64,000 nt of DNA from Paracoccus sp. SMMA_5_TC. Its GTDB lineage: Bacteria > Pseudomonadota > Alphaproteobacteria > Rhodobacterales > Rhodobacteraceae. Each line of letters begins with the position of its first letter. The first letter of the stretch is position 1. The stretch spans positions 2,281,501 to 2,345,500 of the forward strand of contig NZ_CP102355.1 in the NCBI RefSeq assembly GCF_009696685.2, given 5' to 3'. The position numbers were made by a program, and so were the translations under genes. A model generated the notes under the pieces. The model had not been told where the DNA came from. It made no database searches and was given only the letters and a program-made list of their open reading frames with translations. Positions 10,535 through 19,455 of this stretch are shown piece after piece.

Positions 10535-10996
10535 ATGTTCCGAAATCTGCTTAGCCGCCTATTTACCGACTGCCCCCAACCCGCCAGCTTGACCGCCCAG
10601 GATGCCGAGGTTGCGGTGGCCGCGCTGCTGGTGCGGCTGGCGCGCGCCGACGATCACTATGGTGAAGCGGAACGGCAACGGATCGACCAGATACTGATGC
10701 GACGCCGGGGTCTGGACGCAGTCCAGGCTGCCGAGCGCCGCGCCGCGGCCGAAATGATCGAGGCAGAGGCACCCGACACTGTGCGGTTTACGCGCAGCAT
10801 CAAGGACAGGATCGATCTGACTGATCGCAATGACATTCTGATGGCTCTGTGGCAGGTTGCCTATGCCGACGGTCGCCGCGACCAGGACGAAGAAAGTTTC
10901 GTCAGGTTGGTGGCCGGACTGCTGGGTATTGCCGACAGGGATTCGGCGCTGGCGCGCCAACGTGCCCTGGAACAGCTGGGACTGCCCCCGGCGTGA
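10535..10996 (+). CDS. TerB-like (tellurite-resistance/DjlA-type) domain protein
   Basis: All-helical protein of 153 residues with two internally similar acidic helix-loop elements, LVRLARADDHYGEAERQRID and WQVAYADGRRDQDEESFVRL. This is the pattern of TerB/DUF533 domains, which bind divalent metal through such Asp/Glu clusters. No signal peptide or membrane span is visible, so it is cytoplasmic. It stands 88 nt before the amino acid ABC operon on the same strand and may share its transcript. Its precise role is unknown. Confidence 0.75.
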   Translation: MFRNLLSRLFTDCPQPASLTAQDAEVAVAALLVRLARADDHYGEAERQRIDQILMRRRGLDAVQAAERRAAAEMIEAEAPDTVRFTRSIKDRIDLTDRNDILMALWQVAYADGRRDQDEESFVRLVAGLLGIADRDSALARQRALEQLGLPPA

Positions 10997-11084
10997 CAGA
11001 ACCCTTGCCGCCGATCTGCCGCCTGACTGGAAAGCCAGTTACGAAAGCGTTGCAATCGCGCGGCAAATATCGCCTGATACCGGC

Positions 11085-11882
11085 ATGAGTCAGTCAGATC
11101 TTCCTGCCGCTGCCGATAAACCGGTGATCGAAATTCGCGACCTTCACAAGGCCTATGGCCCGCTGGAGGTCATCAAGGGCGTCAGCCTTCGTGCGCCGCG
11201 CGGTCATGTCATCAGCCTGATCGGCTCTTCGGGATCGGGAAAATCGACCTTGCTGCGCTGCTGCAACCTGCTCGAGGACAGTCAGTCGGGCGATATCCTG
11301 TTCGAGGGAGAGCCCGTGCGCTGGCGCGGAAGCGGCCACGGCCGTGTTCCGGCGGATCGCGCCCAGGTCACGCGCCTGCGCACAAATCTGTCCATGGTGT
11401 TTCAGCAGTTCAACCTGTGGTCGCATATGACCATCCTGCAAAACGTGATGGAAGCACCCGTTCATGTCCTGCGCCGCGACCCCGGTGAGGTCGAGGTCCG
11501 CGCGCGCAGACTGCTGGACAAGGTCGGGATTGGCGACAAGGCCGAATCATGGCCGGCACAATTGTCGGGCGGCCAGCAGCAACGCGCCGCCATCGCACGC
11601 GCCCTGTGCATGGAGCCCAAGGCGCTGTTGCTGGACGAGCCGACCAGTGCGCTGGATCCCGAATTGCAGCAAGAGGTCGTCAAGGTCATCAAGGATCTGG
11701 CAGCCGAACATCGCACCATGCTGCTGGTGACGCATGACATGCGGCTTGCCGCCGATGTCAGCGATCACGTCGTCTTTCTGCACCAGGGCCGGATCGAGGA
11801 AGAGGGTCCGCCCGGGCAGCTTTTTGGCGCACCGCGCTCGGATCGGTTGCGCCAGTTTCTAAGTGCCACAATGGCCGAATAA
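11085..11882 (+). CDS. Polar amino acid ABC transporter, ATP-binding subunit
   Basis: ATPase subunit of 265 residues energising the importer encoded by the next three genes. Walker A is GSSGSGKSTLL, the signature is LSGGQQQRAAIARALCM, and Walker B is LLLDEPTSALDPE. The spacing insertion after Walker A (FEGEPVRWRGSGHGR) is typical of the HisP/ArtP/OccP group. I chose ATG 11085 because family homology begins shortly afterwards (PVIEIRDLHKAYGP). The ribosome-binding site is weak. The open frame extends back into the TerB-like gene but is not plausible there. Confidence 0.93.
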   Translation: MSQSDLPAAADKPVIEIRDLHKAYGPLEVIKGVSLRAPRGHVISLIGSSGSGKSTLLRCCNLLEDSQSGDILFEGEPVRWRGSGHGRVPADRAQVTRLRTNLSMVFQQFNLWSHMTILQNVMEAPVHVLRRDPGEVEVRARRLLDKVGIGDKAESWPAQLSGGQQQRAAIARALCMEPKALLLDEPTSALDPELQQEVVKVIKDLAAEHRTMLLVTHDMRLAADVSDHVVFLHQGRIEEEGPPGQLFGAPRSDRLRQFLSATMAE

Positions 11883-11901
11883 AACCGACAGGAGAGGATG
11901 A

Positions 11902-12633
11902 ATGAAGACAATCGTGTTTGCCGCCGCAGCCGTCGCGCTCAGCGCCGGGATGGCCCTGGCGCAGCCGGTGCGCATCGCCACTGAGGGCGCCTACCCTCCC
12001 TACAATCTGGTGAACGATCAGACTGGTCAGGTCGACGGCTTCGAGATCGAGCTTGGCAACGAACTTTGCAAACGTGCGCAACTGGAATGCACCTGGGTGA
12101 AGAACGATTGGGATTCGATCATTCCGAACCTGAACAGCGCCAACTATGACGCCATCATGGCCGGCATGAGCATCACCGAAGAGCGCAAGAAATCGGTAGC
12201 CTTTACGCAGAACTACATGCCGCCCAATCCCTCGGCCTATGCGGCACCATCTGCGGATGTGGATATCACCAAGGGCGTGGTCGCGGCTCAGACCAATACC
12301 ATTCAGGCGCAGCACGTGGCCGAATCCGGGGCCGAGCTGATGGAATTTGCCACACCCGACGAAGCTGTCGGCGCGGTGCGCAATGGCCAGGCCGAAGCGG
12401 TCTTTGCCGACAAGGACTTTCTGGCCCCGGTCGTCGAAGAGTCCGGCGGTGCGCTGGTCTGGGTAACGGGACAGGACAATGTGCCCCTGGGTGAAGGCAT
12501 CGGCATGGCCCTGCGGCAGTCGGACACCGAGCTCAAGGACAAGTTCGACGCAGCCATCACCTCGATGAAAGAGGACGGATCGCTGAACGAACTTATCAAG
12601 AAATGGTTCGGCGAAAGGTCGCTGCTGTTCTGA
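11902..12633 (+). CDS. Polar amino acid ABC transporter, periplasmic binding protein
   Basis: Secreted receptor of 243 residues, family 3 (Lys/Arg/Orn/His type). A clear signal peptide ends at the AXA site MALA-QPVRIA. The binding-protein signature is EGAYPPYNLVNDQTGQVDGF, with ligand-contact style segments DWDSIIPNL and DAIMAGMSITEERKK. The start has a strong AGGAGAGG ribosome-binding site. It is the second gene of the operon. The substrate is a cationic or polar amino acid or related amine; the exact ligand cannot be assigned by eye. Confidence 0.93.
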   Translation: MKTIVFAAAAVALSAGMALAQPVRIATEGAYPPYNLVNDQTGQVDGFEIELGNELCKRAQLECTWVKNDWDSIIPNLNSANYDAIMAGMSITEERKKSVAFTQNYMPPNPSAYAAPSADVDITKGVVAAQTNTIQAQHVAESGAELMEFATPDEAVGAVRNGQAEAVFADKDFLAPVVEESGGALVWVTGQDNVPLGEGIGMALRQSDTELKDKFDAAITSMKEDGSLNELIKKWFGERSLLF

Positions 12634-12658
12634 TCGATAGCTACCGACAGACCTGAAT

Positions 12659-12684
12659 GCCCCTTCCGCGGCAGCGGGCGGGGC
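12659..12684 (+). other. Hairpin between binding-protein and permease genes
   Basis: GCCCC and CCGC (12659-12669) pair with GCGG and GGGGC (12674-12684) around a 2x2 internal loop and a GGCA tetraloop. There is no T run. Such structures after periplasmic binding-protein genes usually protect the upstream mRNA and lower permease expression; that role is inferred here. Confidence 0.45.
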
Positions 12685-12699
12685 CCCACGGAGTGATCC

Positions 12700-13578
12700 A
12701 TGTTCGCCTCTTGCGCCGATCCGAAAACCCTGGAAGGCCTGTCCTGGCTGCTGTGCTACCTGACATCGGGCAAGCATATGCTGTTCTATGTCTCCTTCGG
12801 AACCGTATTGCTTTTGCTGGCGATAACCGCGCCGGCGGCGTTGCTGTTCGGATTCGGCGGCGCGATGGCCTCTCGCTCGCGCATCGCGCCCTTGCGCTGG
12901 CTGGGAAAGCTCTACACTTCGATGGTGCGGGGTGTTCCCGACATCATCTTCTTCCTCTTTGTGCCGATTGCGCTGGATCAGGGTTTTGAGTGGTTGCGTT
13001 CCCGCATCTATTGTGATCCATCGGTGCCGGTGCGCCAAGGCCATGAATTCATTGTCTGCCCGATGGCCAAGTTGCCGTTGTCCACCGCGCCGGAATGGGT
13101 GCATCAGTTCTATGGCATCGTGCTGGCGATCGTGGCTTTTGCCATTGTTTTCGGCGCATTTGCCGCGAATGTCCTTTACGGCGCGATGAACGCGGTGCCG
13201 CGGGCGCAGCTGGAAACCGCCGAAGCCTATGGCATGACTCAACGACAGGTGAACCGACGAATCCTGATCCCGCAGATGTGGACCTATGCCCTGCCCGGCC
13301 TGGGAAACCTGTGGATGATCCTGATCAAGGCGACGCCGTTGTTGTTCATTCTGGGGGTCGAAGACATCGTTTACTGGGCGCGCGAATTGGGCGCGGCCAA
13401 GACCAGCGCCTATGCCTATCCCCATCCGGATTGGCGGCTGTATTATTTCCTGGCCATTCTGGTGTTCTATCTGCTCATGACCTGGGGATCCGAGCGAATC
13501 CTGGACCGGTTGCGCCGACGCCTTTCGGCCGGACAGGCCACCATGGCCGGTGAAGCAATGCGAAAGGCGGCGCAATGA
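12700..13578 (+). CDS. Polar amino acid ABC transporter, permease (HisQ-like)
   Basis: Membrane subunit of 292 residues with about five hydrophobic helices. The EAA loop that contacts the ATPase is AQLETAEAYGMTQRQVNRRI. The N-terminal MVRGVPDIIFFLF matches the HisQ/ArtQ family segment RGxPxLlxlf. A roughly 45-residue insertion between TM helices (RSRIYCDPSVPVRQGHEFIV, two cysteines) is longer than in E. coli HisQ. The stop overlaps the next permease start by 4 nt, indicating translational coupling and equal stoichiometry. Confidence 0.92.
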   Translation: MFASCADPKTLEGLSWLLCYLTSGKHMLFYVSFGTVLLLLAITAPAALLFGFGGAMASRSRIAPLRWLGKLYTSMVRGVPDIIFFLFVPIALDQGFEWLRSRIYCDPSVPVRQGHEFIVCPMAKLPLSTAPEWVHQFYGIVLAIVAFAIVFGAFAANVLYGAMNAVPRAQLETAEAYGMTQRQVNRRILIPQMWTYALPGLGNLWMILIKATPLLFILGVEDIVYWARELGAAKTSAYAYPHPDWRLYYFLAILVFYLLMTWGSERILDRLRRRLSAGQATMAGEAMRKAAQ

Positions 13579-14402
13579 ACACATGTCTGCAAACCTTGCA
13601 GGATTACGGATTGCGCGCCATCGGCATCGGAGAACGGATGCTGCCGCGCACCGGCTTTACGCTCTGCGAGCAGATGACGCTGATCGGCTCGGGGCTGATC
13701 TGGAACGTCTATTTCGCTGTCATGGCGCTGGCCTTCGGTTTCTTCCTTGCCAATGCCGTGGCGCTGGCGCGGCTCAGTCCGCTGCCCTGGCTGCGCAAGC
13801 CCGCGGAATGGTTCATCTTTGTGTTTCGCGGCAGCCCGCTGTTCATCCAGTTCTTCCTGGCTTACGAGGCGCTTGTGCAGCTGCCCCGCGCAGGGATCGA
13901 TGTGTTCGGAATTACTGTCCAGACCGGCTGGATGACACGGGCATGGGCCGGGGCGCTGCTGGTCCTCATTCTTAACACCACCGCCTATTCCGCCGAGATA
14001 TTCTATGGCGCGCTGCGCAACCTGCCAAAGGGCGAACTCGAGGCTGCCGATGCCTATGGCATGACTGGATGGACGCGTTACCGACGCGTGGTCTGGCCCA
14101 ATGCCATGCGGCTAGCCTGGCCTGCCTATACCAACGAGGCGATATTCCTGTTTCACGCCACCACGCTGGTGTTCTTTTCAAGCTTTCCCGCATTCCAGCA
14201 ACGCGGAGACGCACTGTATTATGCCAATTATTTCGCCGACAAGACGTTCAACCCCTTTATCGCCTATCCCATCGTCGCGGCATATTTCGTGCTGCTGACG
14301 CTGGTGCTGATTGCACTTTTCGGAATAGTCAATCGCAGATTGAACCGCCATTTACCGGGCGCAATCCGAAAAATTCGCTACCGACCCAATCTAGTCAGGT
14401 GA
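13575..14402 (+). CDS. Polar amino acid ABC transporter, permease (HisM-like)
   Basis: Second membrane subunit, 275 residues, forming a heterodimer with the preceding permease. Family features are FIFVFRGSPLFIQFFLAYEA and the EAA loop GELEAADAYGMTGWTRYRR. The ATGA overlap with the upstream gene and the 3-nt gap to the downstream ligase place it firmly inside the operon. The C-terminus (NRRLNRHLPGAIRKIRYRP) is basic and cytoplasmic. Confidence 0.92.
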   Translation: MNTCLQTLQDYGLRAIGIGERMLPRTGFTLCEQMTLIGSGLIWNVYFAVMALAFGFFLANAVALARLSPLPWLRKPAEWFIFVFRGSPLFIQFFLAYEALVQLPRAGIDVFGITVQTGWMTRAWAGALLVLILNTTAYSAEIFYGALRNLPKGELEAADAYGMTGWTRYRRVVWPNAMRLAWPAYTNEAIFLFHATTLVFFSSFPAFQQRGDALYYANYFADKTFNPFIAYPIVAAYFVLLTLVLIALFGIVNRRLNRHLPGAIRKIRYRPNLVR

Positions 14403-14405
14403 TCC

Positions 14406-15737
14406 ATGGACTGGCTGCTCGAGCATCCCGACGTCAAGACTATCCGCGTTGCCGCCGCTGACCTGAACGGCGTCGCTCGAGGCAAGCGCATTCCGGCACG
14501 TTTTGCCGACAAGTTGCTGACCGAGGGCACAAAATTTCCGTTTTCGGTCCTGAATATGGATATCTGGGGCGAGGATATCGAGGACAGCCCCCTGGTATTT
14601 CAGGCCGGCGACCCCGACGGTCTGCTGTTGCCGACCGAGCGCGGCTTCATGCCAATGCCATGGCTAGAGGCCCCTACCGCTCTGCTACCCCTATGGATGT
14701 TCCATCCTGACGGCAGACCCTATGAAGGCGATCCCCGCCAGGCACTTGCACGGGTGGTCGATCGATACAAGGCAGCGGGCCTGACCCCCGTTGTCGCAAC
14801 CGAGCTCGAGTTCTTCCTGATCGATGATTCCGGTGGTCAGTTGCGCGTTCCTCCGTCTCCGCGATCGGGCAAACGCCGCACGGGCGCCGAAACGCTGAGT
14901 CTGCGGGCGCTGGATGCGTTCGACCGCTTTTTCACGGCGCTTTACGATGCCTGCGAAGCCATGGACATTCCCGCTGACACCGCCATTTCCGAGGCGGCAC
15001 CGGGGCAGTTCGAAATCAACCTGATGCACCAGGCGGATCCGCTGAAGGCCGCCGATGATTCGTGGCTGTTCAAGCTGTTGGTCAAGGGGCTGGCGCGGCA
15101 ATACGGTTTTGCCGGTTCCTTCATGGCCAAGCCCTACGAAGCCTGGAACGGCTCGGGCATGCATATGCATTTTTCGGTGCTGGACCAGCGGGGGCGCAAC
15201 ATCTTTGACAATGGTGGCGATGAAGGAACCGAGCAGTTGCGTCACGCGGTGGCCGGTTGTCTTGCCGCGATGCCCGGATCAACCCTGCTTTTTGCGCCGC
15301 ACGAGAATAGCTATGATCGTCTGGTGCCCAATGCCCATGCCCCTACGGGCATCGGTTGGGCCTATGAAAATCGCACGTCAGCGATTCGCATACCCTCTTC
15401 CGGCCCCAAGGCACGCAGGATCGAACATCGGGTCGCAGGCGGTGACGTGAACCCCTATCTGACGGTGGCCGCGGTCCTAGGCGCGGCGCTGAATGGCCTT
15501 GAGGACAAGATCGAGCCCCCGCCGCCGATTCAGGGCAATGCCTATGAGCAAGGGTTGGCGCAATTGCCGGCGACCTGGGGTGAAGCCATCGACGCGTTTG
15601 CCGGATGTGCGCAGATCAAGCGTATATTTCCTGCCCATCTGATCGAGAACTTTGTCATGACCAAGCGTCAGGAGTTGCGCTACATGGCCGAGCTTTCAGA
15701 TGAGGAAACGGTTGAACTTTATCTTGATACTGTCTGA
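14406..15737 (+). CDS. Glutamine synthetase-like ligase (PuuA/gamma-glutamyl-amine synthetase group)
   Basis: ATP-dependent ligase of 443 residues. It has the glutamine synthetase catalytic fold: ATELEFFLID (metal site), SEAAPGQFEINL, SGMHMHFSVLD, and the glutamate-binding ENRTSAIRIPSS. The regulatory adenylylation region of nitrogen-assimilating GlnA is absent. This places it with enzymes that gamma-glutamylate amines such as putrescine. It is 3 nt downstream of the importer permease, so the importer probably delivers the amine or amino acid that it processes. No partner oxidase or hydrolase (PuuB/PuuD) is nearby, so the pathway is incomplete here. Confidence 0.88.
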   Translation: MDWLLEHPDVKTIRVAAADLNGVARGKRIPARFADKLLTEGTKFPFSVLNMDIWGEDIEDSPLVFQAGDPDGLLLPTERGFMPMPWLEAPTALLPLWMFHPDGRPYEGDPRQALARVVDRYKAAGLTPVVATELEFFLIDDSGGQLRVPPSPRSGKRRTGAETLSLRALDAFDRFFTALYDACEAMDIPADTAISEAAPGQFEINLMHQADPLKAADDSWLFKLLVKGLARQYGFAGSFMAKPYEAWNGSGMHMHFSVLDQRGRNIFDNGGDEGTEQLRHAVAGCLAAMPGSTLLFAPHENSYDRLVPNAHAPTGIGWAYENRTSAIRIPSSGPKARRIEHRVAGGDVNPYLTVAAVLGAALNGLEDKIEPPPPIQGNAYEQGLAQLPATWGEAIDAFAGCAQIKRIFPAHLIENFVMTKRQELRYMAELSDEETVELYLDTV

Positions 15738-15878
15738 AATCCGGTAATTTTTTTTGGAAACTCCTGCAGCCGTGACTCTCAGTGCGACTGCGGGCTCCTG
15801 TCTGCTCGAATGTGACAGTCGCCTGTTCAAAAGGTCAGATACCGATTTTCCCCGGTCCGAACTAATAATTTTAATAGA

Positions 15879-16166
15879 ATGTTCGTTACCGAGTTCTCGA
15901 TGTATCTGCCGCCCATCATCCATGATTCCCTGATAGATCCGACCGAGACCGAGGGCTGGGTGCCCGGCAGCATCGAAACCGTGCTGCGGTTTCGGCCGCA
16001 GTCGCGCTGGCAGGCAGGTATCATTGCCAACGGGTCCACACGCTCCCAATCACTGGCCACGCGTTGCGTGATGCTGATTCCGCGCAAGGGCAGACGAACC
16101 TGCAAGCTTGCCTTGCATCCCCAACTCCCAACCGACGTGGTGAAATCGATGCTGGACGCAATCTGA
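15879..16166 (+). CDS. Hypothetical protein, 95 aa
   Basis: Not recognised. Third codon positions are strongly G/C, unlike random reading, which supports coding. The start could be ATG 15879 or ATG 15900 (beginning MYLPPIIHDSLIDPTE); neither has a strong ribosome-binding site. The sequence contains two cysteines (TRCVMLIP, RRTCKLAL) and a basic stretch RKGRRTCK. It is preceded by about 140 nt of AT-richer DNA and followed 6 nt later by a bidirectional hairpin terminator. Overlapping minus-strand ORFs have poorer codon bias. Confidence 0.5.
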   Translation: MFVTEFSMYLPPIIHDSLIDPTETEGWVPGSIETVLRFRPQSRWQAGIIANGSTRSQSLATRCVMLIPRKGRRTCKLALHPQLPTDVVKSMLDAI

Positions 16167-16171
16167 CAGTA

Positions 16172-16199
16172 AAAGGGCGGATCTCGCGATCCGCCCTTT
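16172..16199. terminator. Bidirectional terminator between the 95-aa ORF and pntB
   Basis: Perfect 12-bp stem AAAGGGCGGATC (16172-16183) / GATCCGCCCTTT (16188-16199) with loop TCGC. T runs flank it in both directions, longest (TTTT) on the minus strand for pntB. Confidence 0.85.
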
Positions 16200-16222
16200 G
16201 CTGCTGGTTGGCGTTTGGTCCG

Positions 16223-17662
16223 CTAATCGATCAGCGGCAGAAGGCTGTCGATCGACTTTTTGGCATCGCCATAGAACATCCGGGTATTTTCCTTGTAGAA
16301 CAGTGGGTTCTCGATCCCGGAATAACCCGTTCCCTGCCCGCGCTTGCTGACGAACACCTGCTTGGCCTTCCAGACCTCCAGCACCGGCATGCCGGCAATG
16401 GGGCTGTTCGGATCTTCCTGCGCAGCCGGATTTACGATGTCGTTCGACCCGATGACGATAGCCACATCGGTATTGGGGAAATCTTCGTTGATTTCGTCCA
16501 TCTCCAGCACGATATCGTAGGGCACCTTGGCCTCGGCCAGCAGCACGTTCATATGGCCTGGCAGACGGCCGGCGACCGGGTGGATGGCAAAGCGGACATT
16601 CTTGCCCTTGGCGCGCAGCTTGCGGGTCAGCTCGCTGACCGATTGCTGGGCCTGTGCCACCGCCATGCCGTAACCGGGAACGATGATGACCTCATCTGCA
16701 TCGTTGAGCGCCGCGGCGACAGATTCGGCGTCGATGGCAATCTGTTCACCCTCGATTTCCATCGCCGGCCCGGTCTCGCCGCCGAAGCCGCCCAGGATCA
16801 CGCTGATGAAATTGCGATTCATCGCCTTGCACATGATATAGGACAGAATGGCACCCGACGAGCCGACCAGCGCCCCGACCACGATCAGCAGATCATTGCC
16901 CAGGGTAAAGCCGATGGCCGCTGCCGCCCAGCCCGAATAGCTGTTCAGCATCGACACGACGACCGGCATGTCGGCACCGCCAATGCCCATGATCAGGTGG
17001 TAGCCGATGAAAAAGGCCAGCAAGGTGATCAGCAGCAGCCACAACACCGGCGCACCCACGGTGCAGTACAGCACCACAGCCAGCAGCGACAGCGCCGCGG
17101 CGCCCGCGTTGAGCATGTGCCCGCCGGGCAGTTTGCGCGGCTTGCCGTCAATCTTGCCCGCCAGCTTGCCGAAGGCCACGACCGAGCCGGTAAAGGTCAC
17201 CGCGCCGATGAATACGCCCAAGGCCACCTCGACCTTCAGCATGGCGATTTCGGCCGGGGTCTTGTGGGCCAGCACCGCGGCAAAGCCGTGGAATTCCGCC
17301 GCCGCATCGGCAGCACGGGCGCGCAGCACGCGCGACAGCTCGAACTGCGCGTTGAAGCCGATCAGAACCGCGGCCAGGCCGACCAGGCTGTGCATAGCCG
17401 CGACCAGTTGTGGCATTTCGGTCATCTGCACCCGCTGTGCCACGACCCAGCCGATGGCACCGCCGATGGCCAGCATGACAAGGGTCAGCCCCCAGTTGCC
17501 ATAACCCGGCCCGATCAGCGTGGCGACGACGGCCAGTGCCATGGCGACGATGCCGTACCAGACCGCGCGCTTGGCACTTTCCTGTCCCGACAGGCCGCCC
17601 AGCGACAGGATGAACAGAACCGCAGCAACGACATAGGCGGCGGTGGTGAATCCGTATTCCAT
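16223..17662 (-). CDS. pntB: NAD(P) transhydrogenase subunit beta
   Basis: Membrane and NADP(H)-binding subunit of the proton-translocating transhydrogenase, which makes NADPH at the expense of the proton gradient. The protein has 479 residues. The N-terminal two-thirds is a bundle of hydrophobic helices ([20 protein letters not shown] onward). The C-terminal domain III has the NADP motif [15 protein letters not shown] and [23 protein letters not shown] 17662 has a strong AAGGAG ribosome-binding site. It starts 10 nt after pntA, with the hairpin at 16172 as terminator. Confidence 0.97.
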   Translation of the reverse strand: MEYGFTTAAYVVAAVLFILSLGGLSGQESAKRAVWYGIVAMALAVVATLIGPGYGNWGLTLVMLAIGGAIGWVVAQRVQMTEMPQLVAAMHSLVGLAAVLIGFNAQFELSRVLRARAADAAAEFHGFAAVLAHKTPAEIAMLKVEVALGVFIGAVTFTGSVVAFGKLAGKIDGKPRKLPGGHMLNAGAAALSLLAVVLYCTVGAPVLWLLLITLLAFFIGYHLIMGIGGADMPVVVSMLNSYSGWAAAAIGFTLGNDLLIVVGALVGSSGAILSYIMCKAMNRNFISVILGGFGGETGPAMEIEGEQIAIDAESVAAALNDADEVIIVPGYGMAVAQAQQSVSELTRKLRAKGKNVRFAIHPVAGRLPGHMNVLLAEAKVPYDIVLEMDEINEDFPNTDVAIVIGSNDIVNPAAQEDPNSPIAGMPVLEVWKAKQVFVSKRGQGTGYSGIENPLFYKENTRMFYGDAKKSIDSLLPLID

Positions 17663-17672
17663 CGCCTTCTCC

Positions 17673-19247
17673 TTACGATTTCTGGAACATGGCCAGCATC
17701 CGGCGCGTGACCAGGAAGCCGCCAAAGATGTTGACGCCGGCCATCAGCACCGACAGCGCCGCCAGAAACACCACCAGCCACGAGCCCGAACCGATCTGCA
17801 GCAGCGCGCCGACGATGATGATGGACGAAATCGCATTGGTGATCGCCATCAGCGGCGTGTGCAGCGAATGGCTGACGTTCCAGATCACCTGGAAGCCGAC
17901 AAAGACAGCCAGCACAAAAACGATGAAATGCGACAGGAAGCTGGCCGGTGCGAACATGCCGACCAGCAGCATCAGCAGCGCCCCGGCGCCCAGCAAGGTC
18001 ACCTGCGATTTGGTTTGCGCCTTGAAGGCGGCAATTTCCTGGGCCCGCTTTTCTTCGGGCGTCAATTCCTTTGGCTTTTCCTTGGGCTTGGCCGCAGCGA
18101 TGGCCTGAACCTTGGGCGGCGGCGGCGGCCAGGTTACATCGCCGTCATGCGTCACGGTGGCGCCACGGATGACATCGTCCTCCATGTTGTGGACCAGAAC
18201 CCCATCCTTGCCGGGGGTAAGGTCGGCCAGCATGTGGCGAACGTTGTTGCCGTAAAGCTCCGAGCTTTGCGCAGCCATTCGCGACGGGAAATCGGTATAA
18301 CCGATAATGACCACGCCATTCTCGGTAACGATGCGTTCGTCCGGCACGGTCAGATCGCAGTTGCCGCCACGTTCCGCTGCAAGATCGACGATGACTGATC
18401 CCGGCTTCATGCTGTGCACCATGTCCTCGGTCCACAGTTTCGGCGCTGGACGACCGGGAATCAGTGCGGTGGTGATCACGATGTCCATGTCGGGCGCAAG
18501 CTCGCGGAATTTCTTCAGCTGTGCTTCGCGGAATTCCGGACTTTGCGGCGCAGCATAGCCGCCGGTGGCGGCGCCGTCCTGGCTTTGATCGGTAAAGTCC
18601 AGATAAACGAACTCGGCGCCCATCGACTCGATCTGTTCGGCAACTTCGGGACGCACGTCGAAGGCATAGACCTGCGCCCCCAGGCTGGTCGCCGCCCCAA
18701 TCGCAGCCAGACCGGCGACGCCTGCGCCCACGATAAGCACCTTGGCCGGCGGCACCTTGCCCGCGGCGGTCACCTGCCCGGTAAAGAAGCGACCGAAATT
18801 GTTGGCTGCCTCGATCACGGCCCGATAGCCGGCAATATTGGCCATCGACGACAGCGCATCCATTTTCTGCGCGCGCGAAATGCGCGGCACCATGTCCATG
18901 GCAATGGTGGTGATGCCCTGTTCGCGCGCCAGTTCGAGCAGGTCGGGGTTCTGAGCGGGCCAGAAATGTGCAATCAGCGTCTGGCCCCGTCGCATCTGCT
19001 TGAGTTCCGAGGCAGTGGGCGGACGAACCTTGACCACCACATCGACGGCAGCAATCAGCGCGGCGGCGTTGGGATGCACCCTGATCCCGGCCGACTGATA
19101 GGCGGAATCCGAAAATCCGGCTCGGGCGCCTGCTCCGGATTCTATGTGCACCTCATGGCCCAGCTTGACGAGATGGGCGGCGGACGAGGGGGTTATGGCG
19201 ACCCGCGCCTCTCCCTCATTGCTCTCTTTCAAAGCGCCGATCTTCAC
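17673..19247 (-). CDS. pntA: NAD(P) transhydrogenase subunit alpha (full-length form)
   Basis: NAD(H)-binding domain I joined to the alpha membrane helices in one polypeptide of 524 residues. This is the E. coli-type two-subunit arrangement rather than the three-subunit Rhodospirillum type. Domain I begins [20 protein letters not shown] and contains the Rossmann motif [20 protein letters not shown] and RPAPKLW. A Pro/Lys/Glu-rich linker (around residues 375-415) precedes about four C-terminal membrane helices. The start is GTG 19247 with GGGGAGA 8 nt upstream. Confidence 0.97.
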   Translation of the reverse strand: MKIGALKESNEGEARVAITPSSAAHLVKLGHEVHIESGAGARAGFSDSAYQSAGIRVHPNAAALIAAVDVVVKVRPPTASELKQMRRGQTLIAHFWPAQNPDLLELAREQGITTIAMDMVPRISRAQKMDALSSMANIAGYRAVIEAANNFGRFFTGQVTAAGKVPPAKVLIVGAGVAGLAAIGAATSLGAQVYAFDVRPEVAEQIESMGAEFVYLDFTDQSQDGAATGGYAAPQSPEFREAQLKKFRELAPDMDIVITTALIPGRPAPKLWTEDMVHSMKPGSVIVDLAAERGGNCDLTVPDERIVTENGVVIIGYTDFPSRMAAQSSELYGNNVRHMLADLTPGKDGVLVHNMEDDVIRGATVTHDGDVTWPPPPPKVQAIAAAKPKEKPKELTPEEKRAQEIAAFKAQTKSQVTLLGAGALLMLLVGMFAPASFLSHFIVFVLAVFVGFQVIWNVSHSLHTPLMAITNAISSIIIVGALLQIGSGSWLVVFLAALSVLMAGVNIFGGFLVTRRMLAMFQKS

Positions 19248-19400
19248 GAGGCGATCTCCCCTGTTAGCGACTTTCTGCGTTCACATAGCACCGCGCAATA
19301 ATCTTTCACAAGGCTGTGACGCAGCTATCGATCCGTAAAAGACACGGACGAAAGGCGCAAAGGTCGAAAACGTTGCGGCGGTGCAGCATGTGCGGATGCG

Positions 19401-19429
19401 AAAACCCCGCCCGCAATCTGCGGACGGGG
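19401..19429 (-). terminator. Terminator of glcB
   Basis: Minus-strand stem CCCCGTCCGCA / TGCGGGCGGGG (one mismatch) is followed by TTTT at 19404-19401. It lies 27 nt past the glcB stop. Confidence 0.7.
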
Positions 19430-19455
19430 GGCGGTGATTCCCGAATGTCTGCACC

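Noticed and set aside
15748-15755. Run of eight T after the glutamine-synthetase-like gene
   Set aside because: No GC stem directly precedes it, so it was not called a terminator. A 7-bp inverted repeat further downstream has a 25-nt loop.
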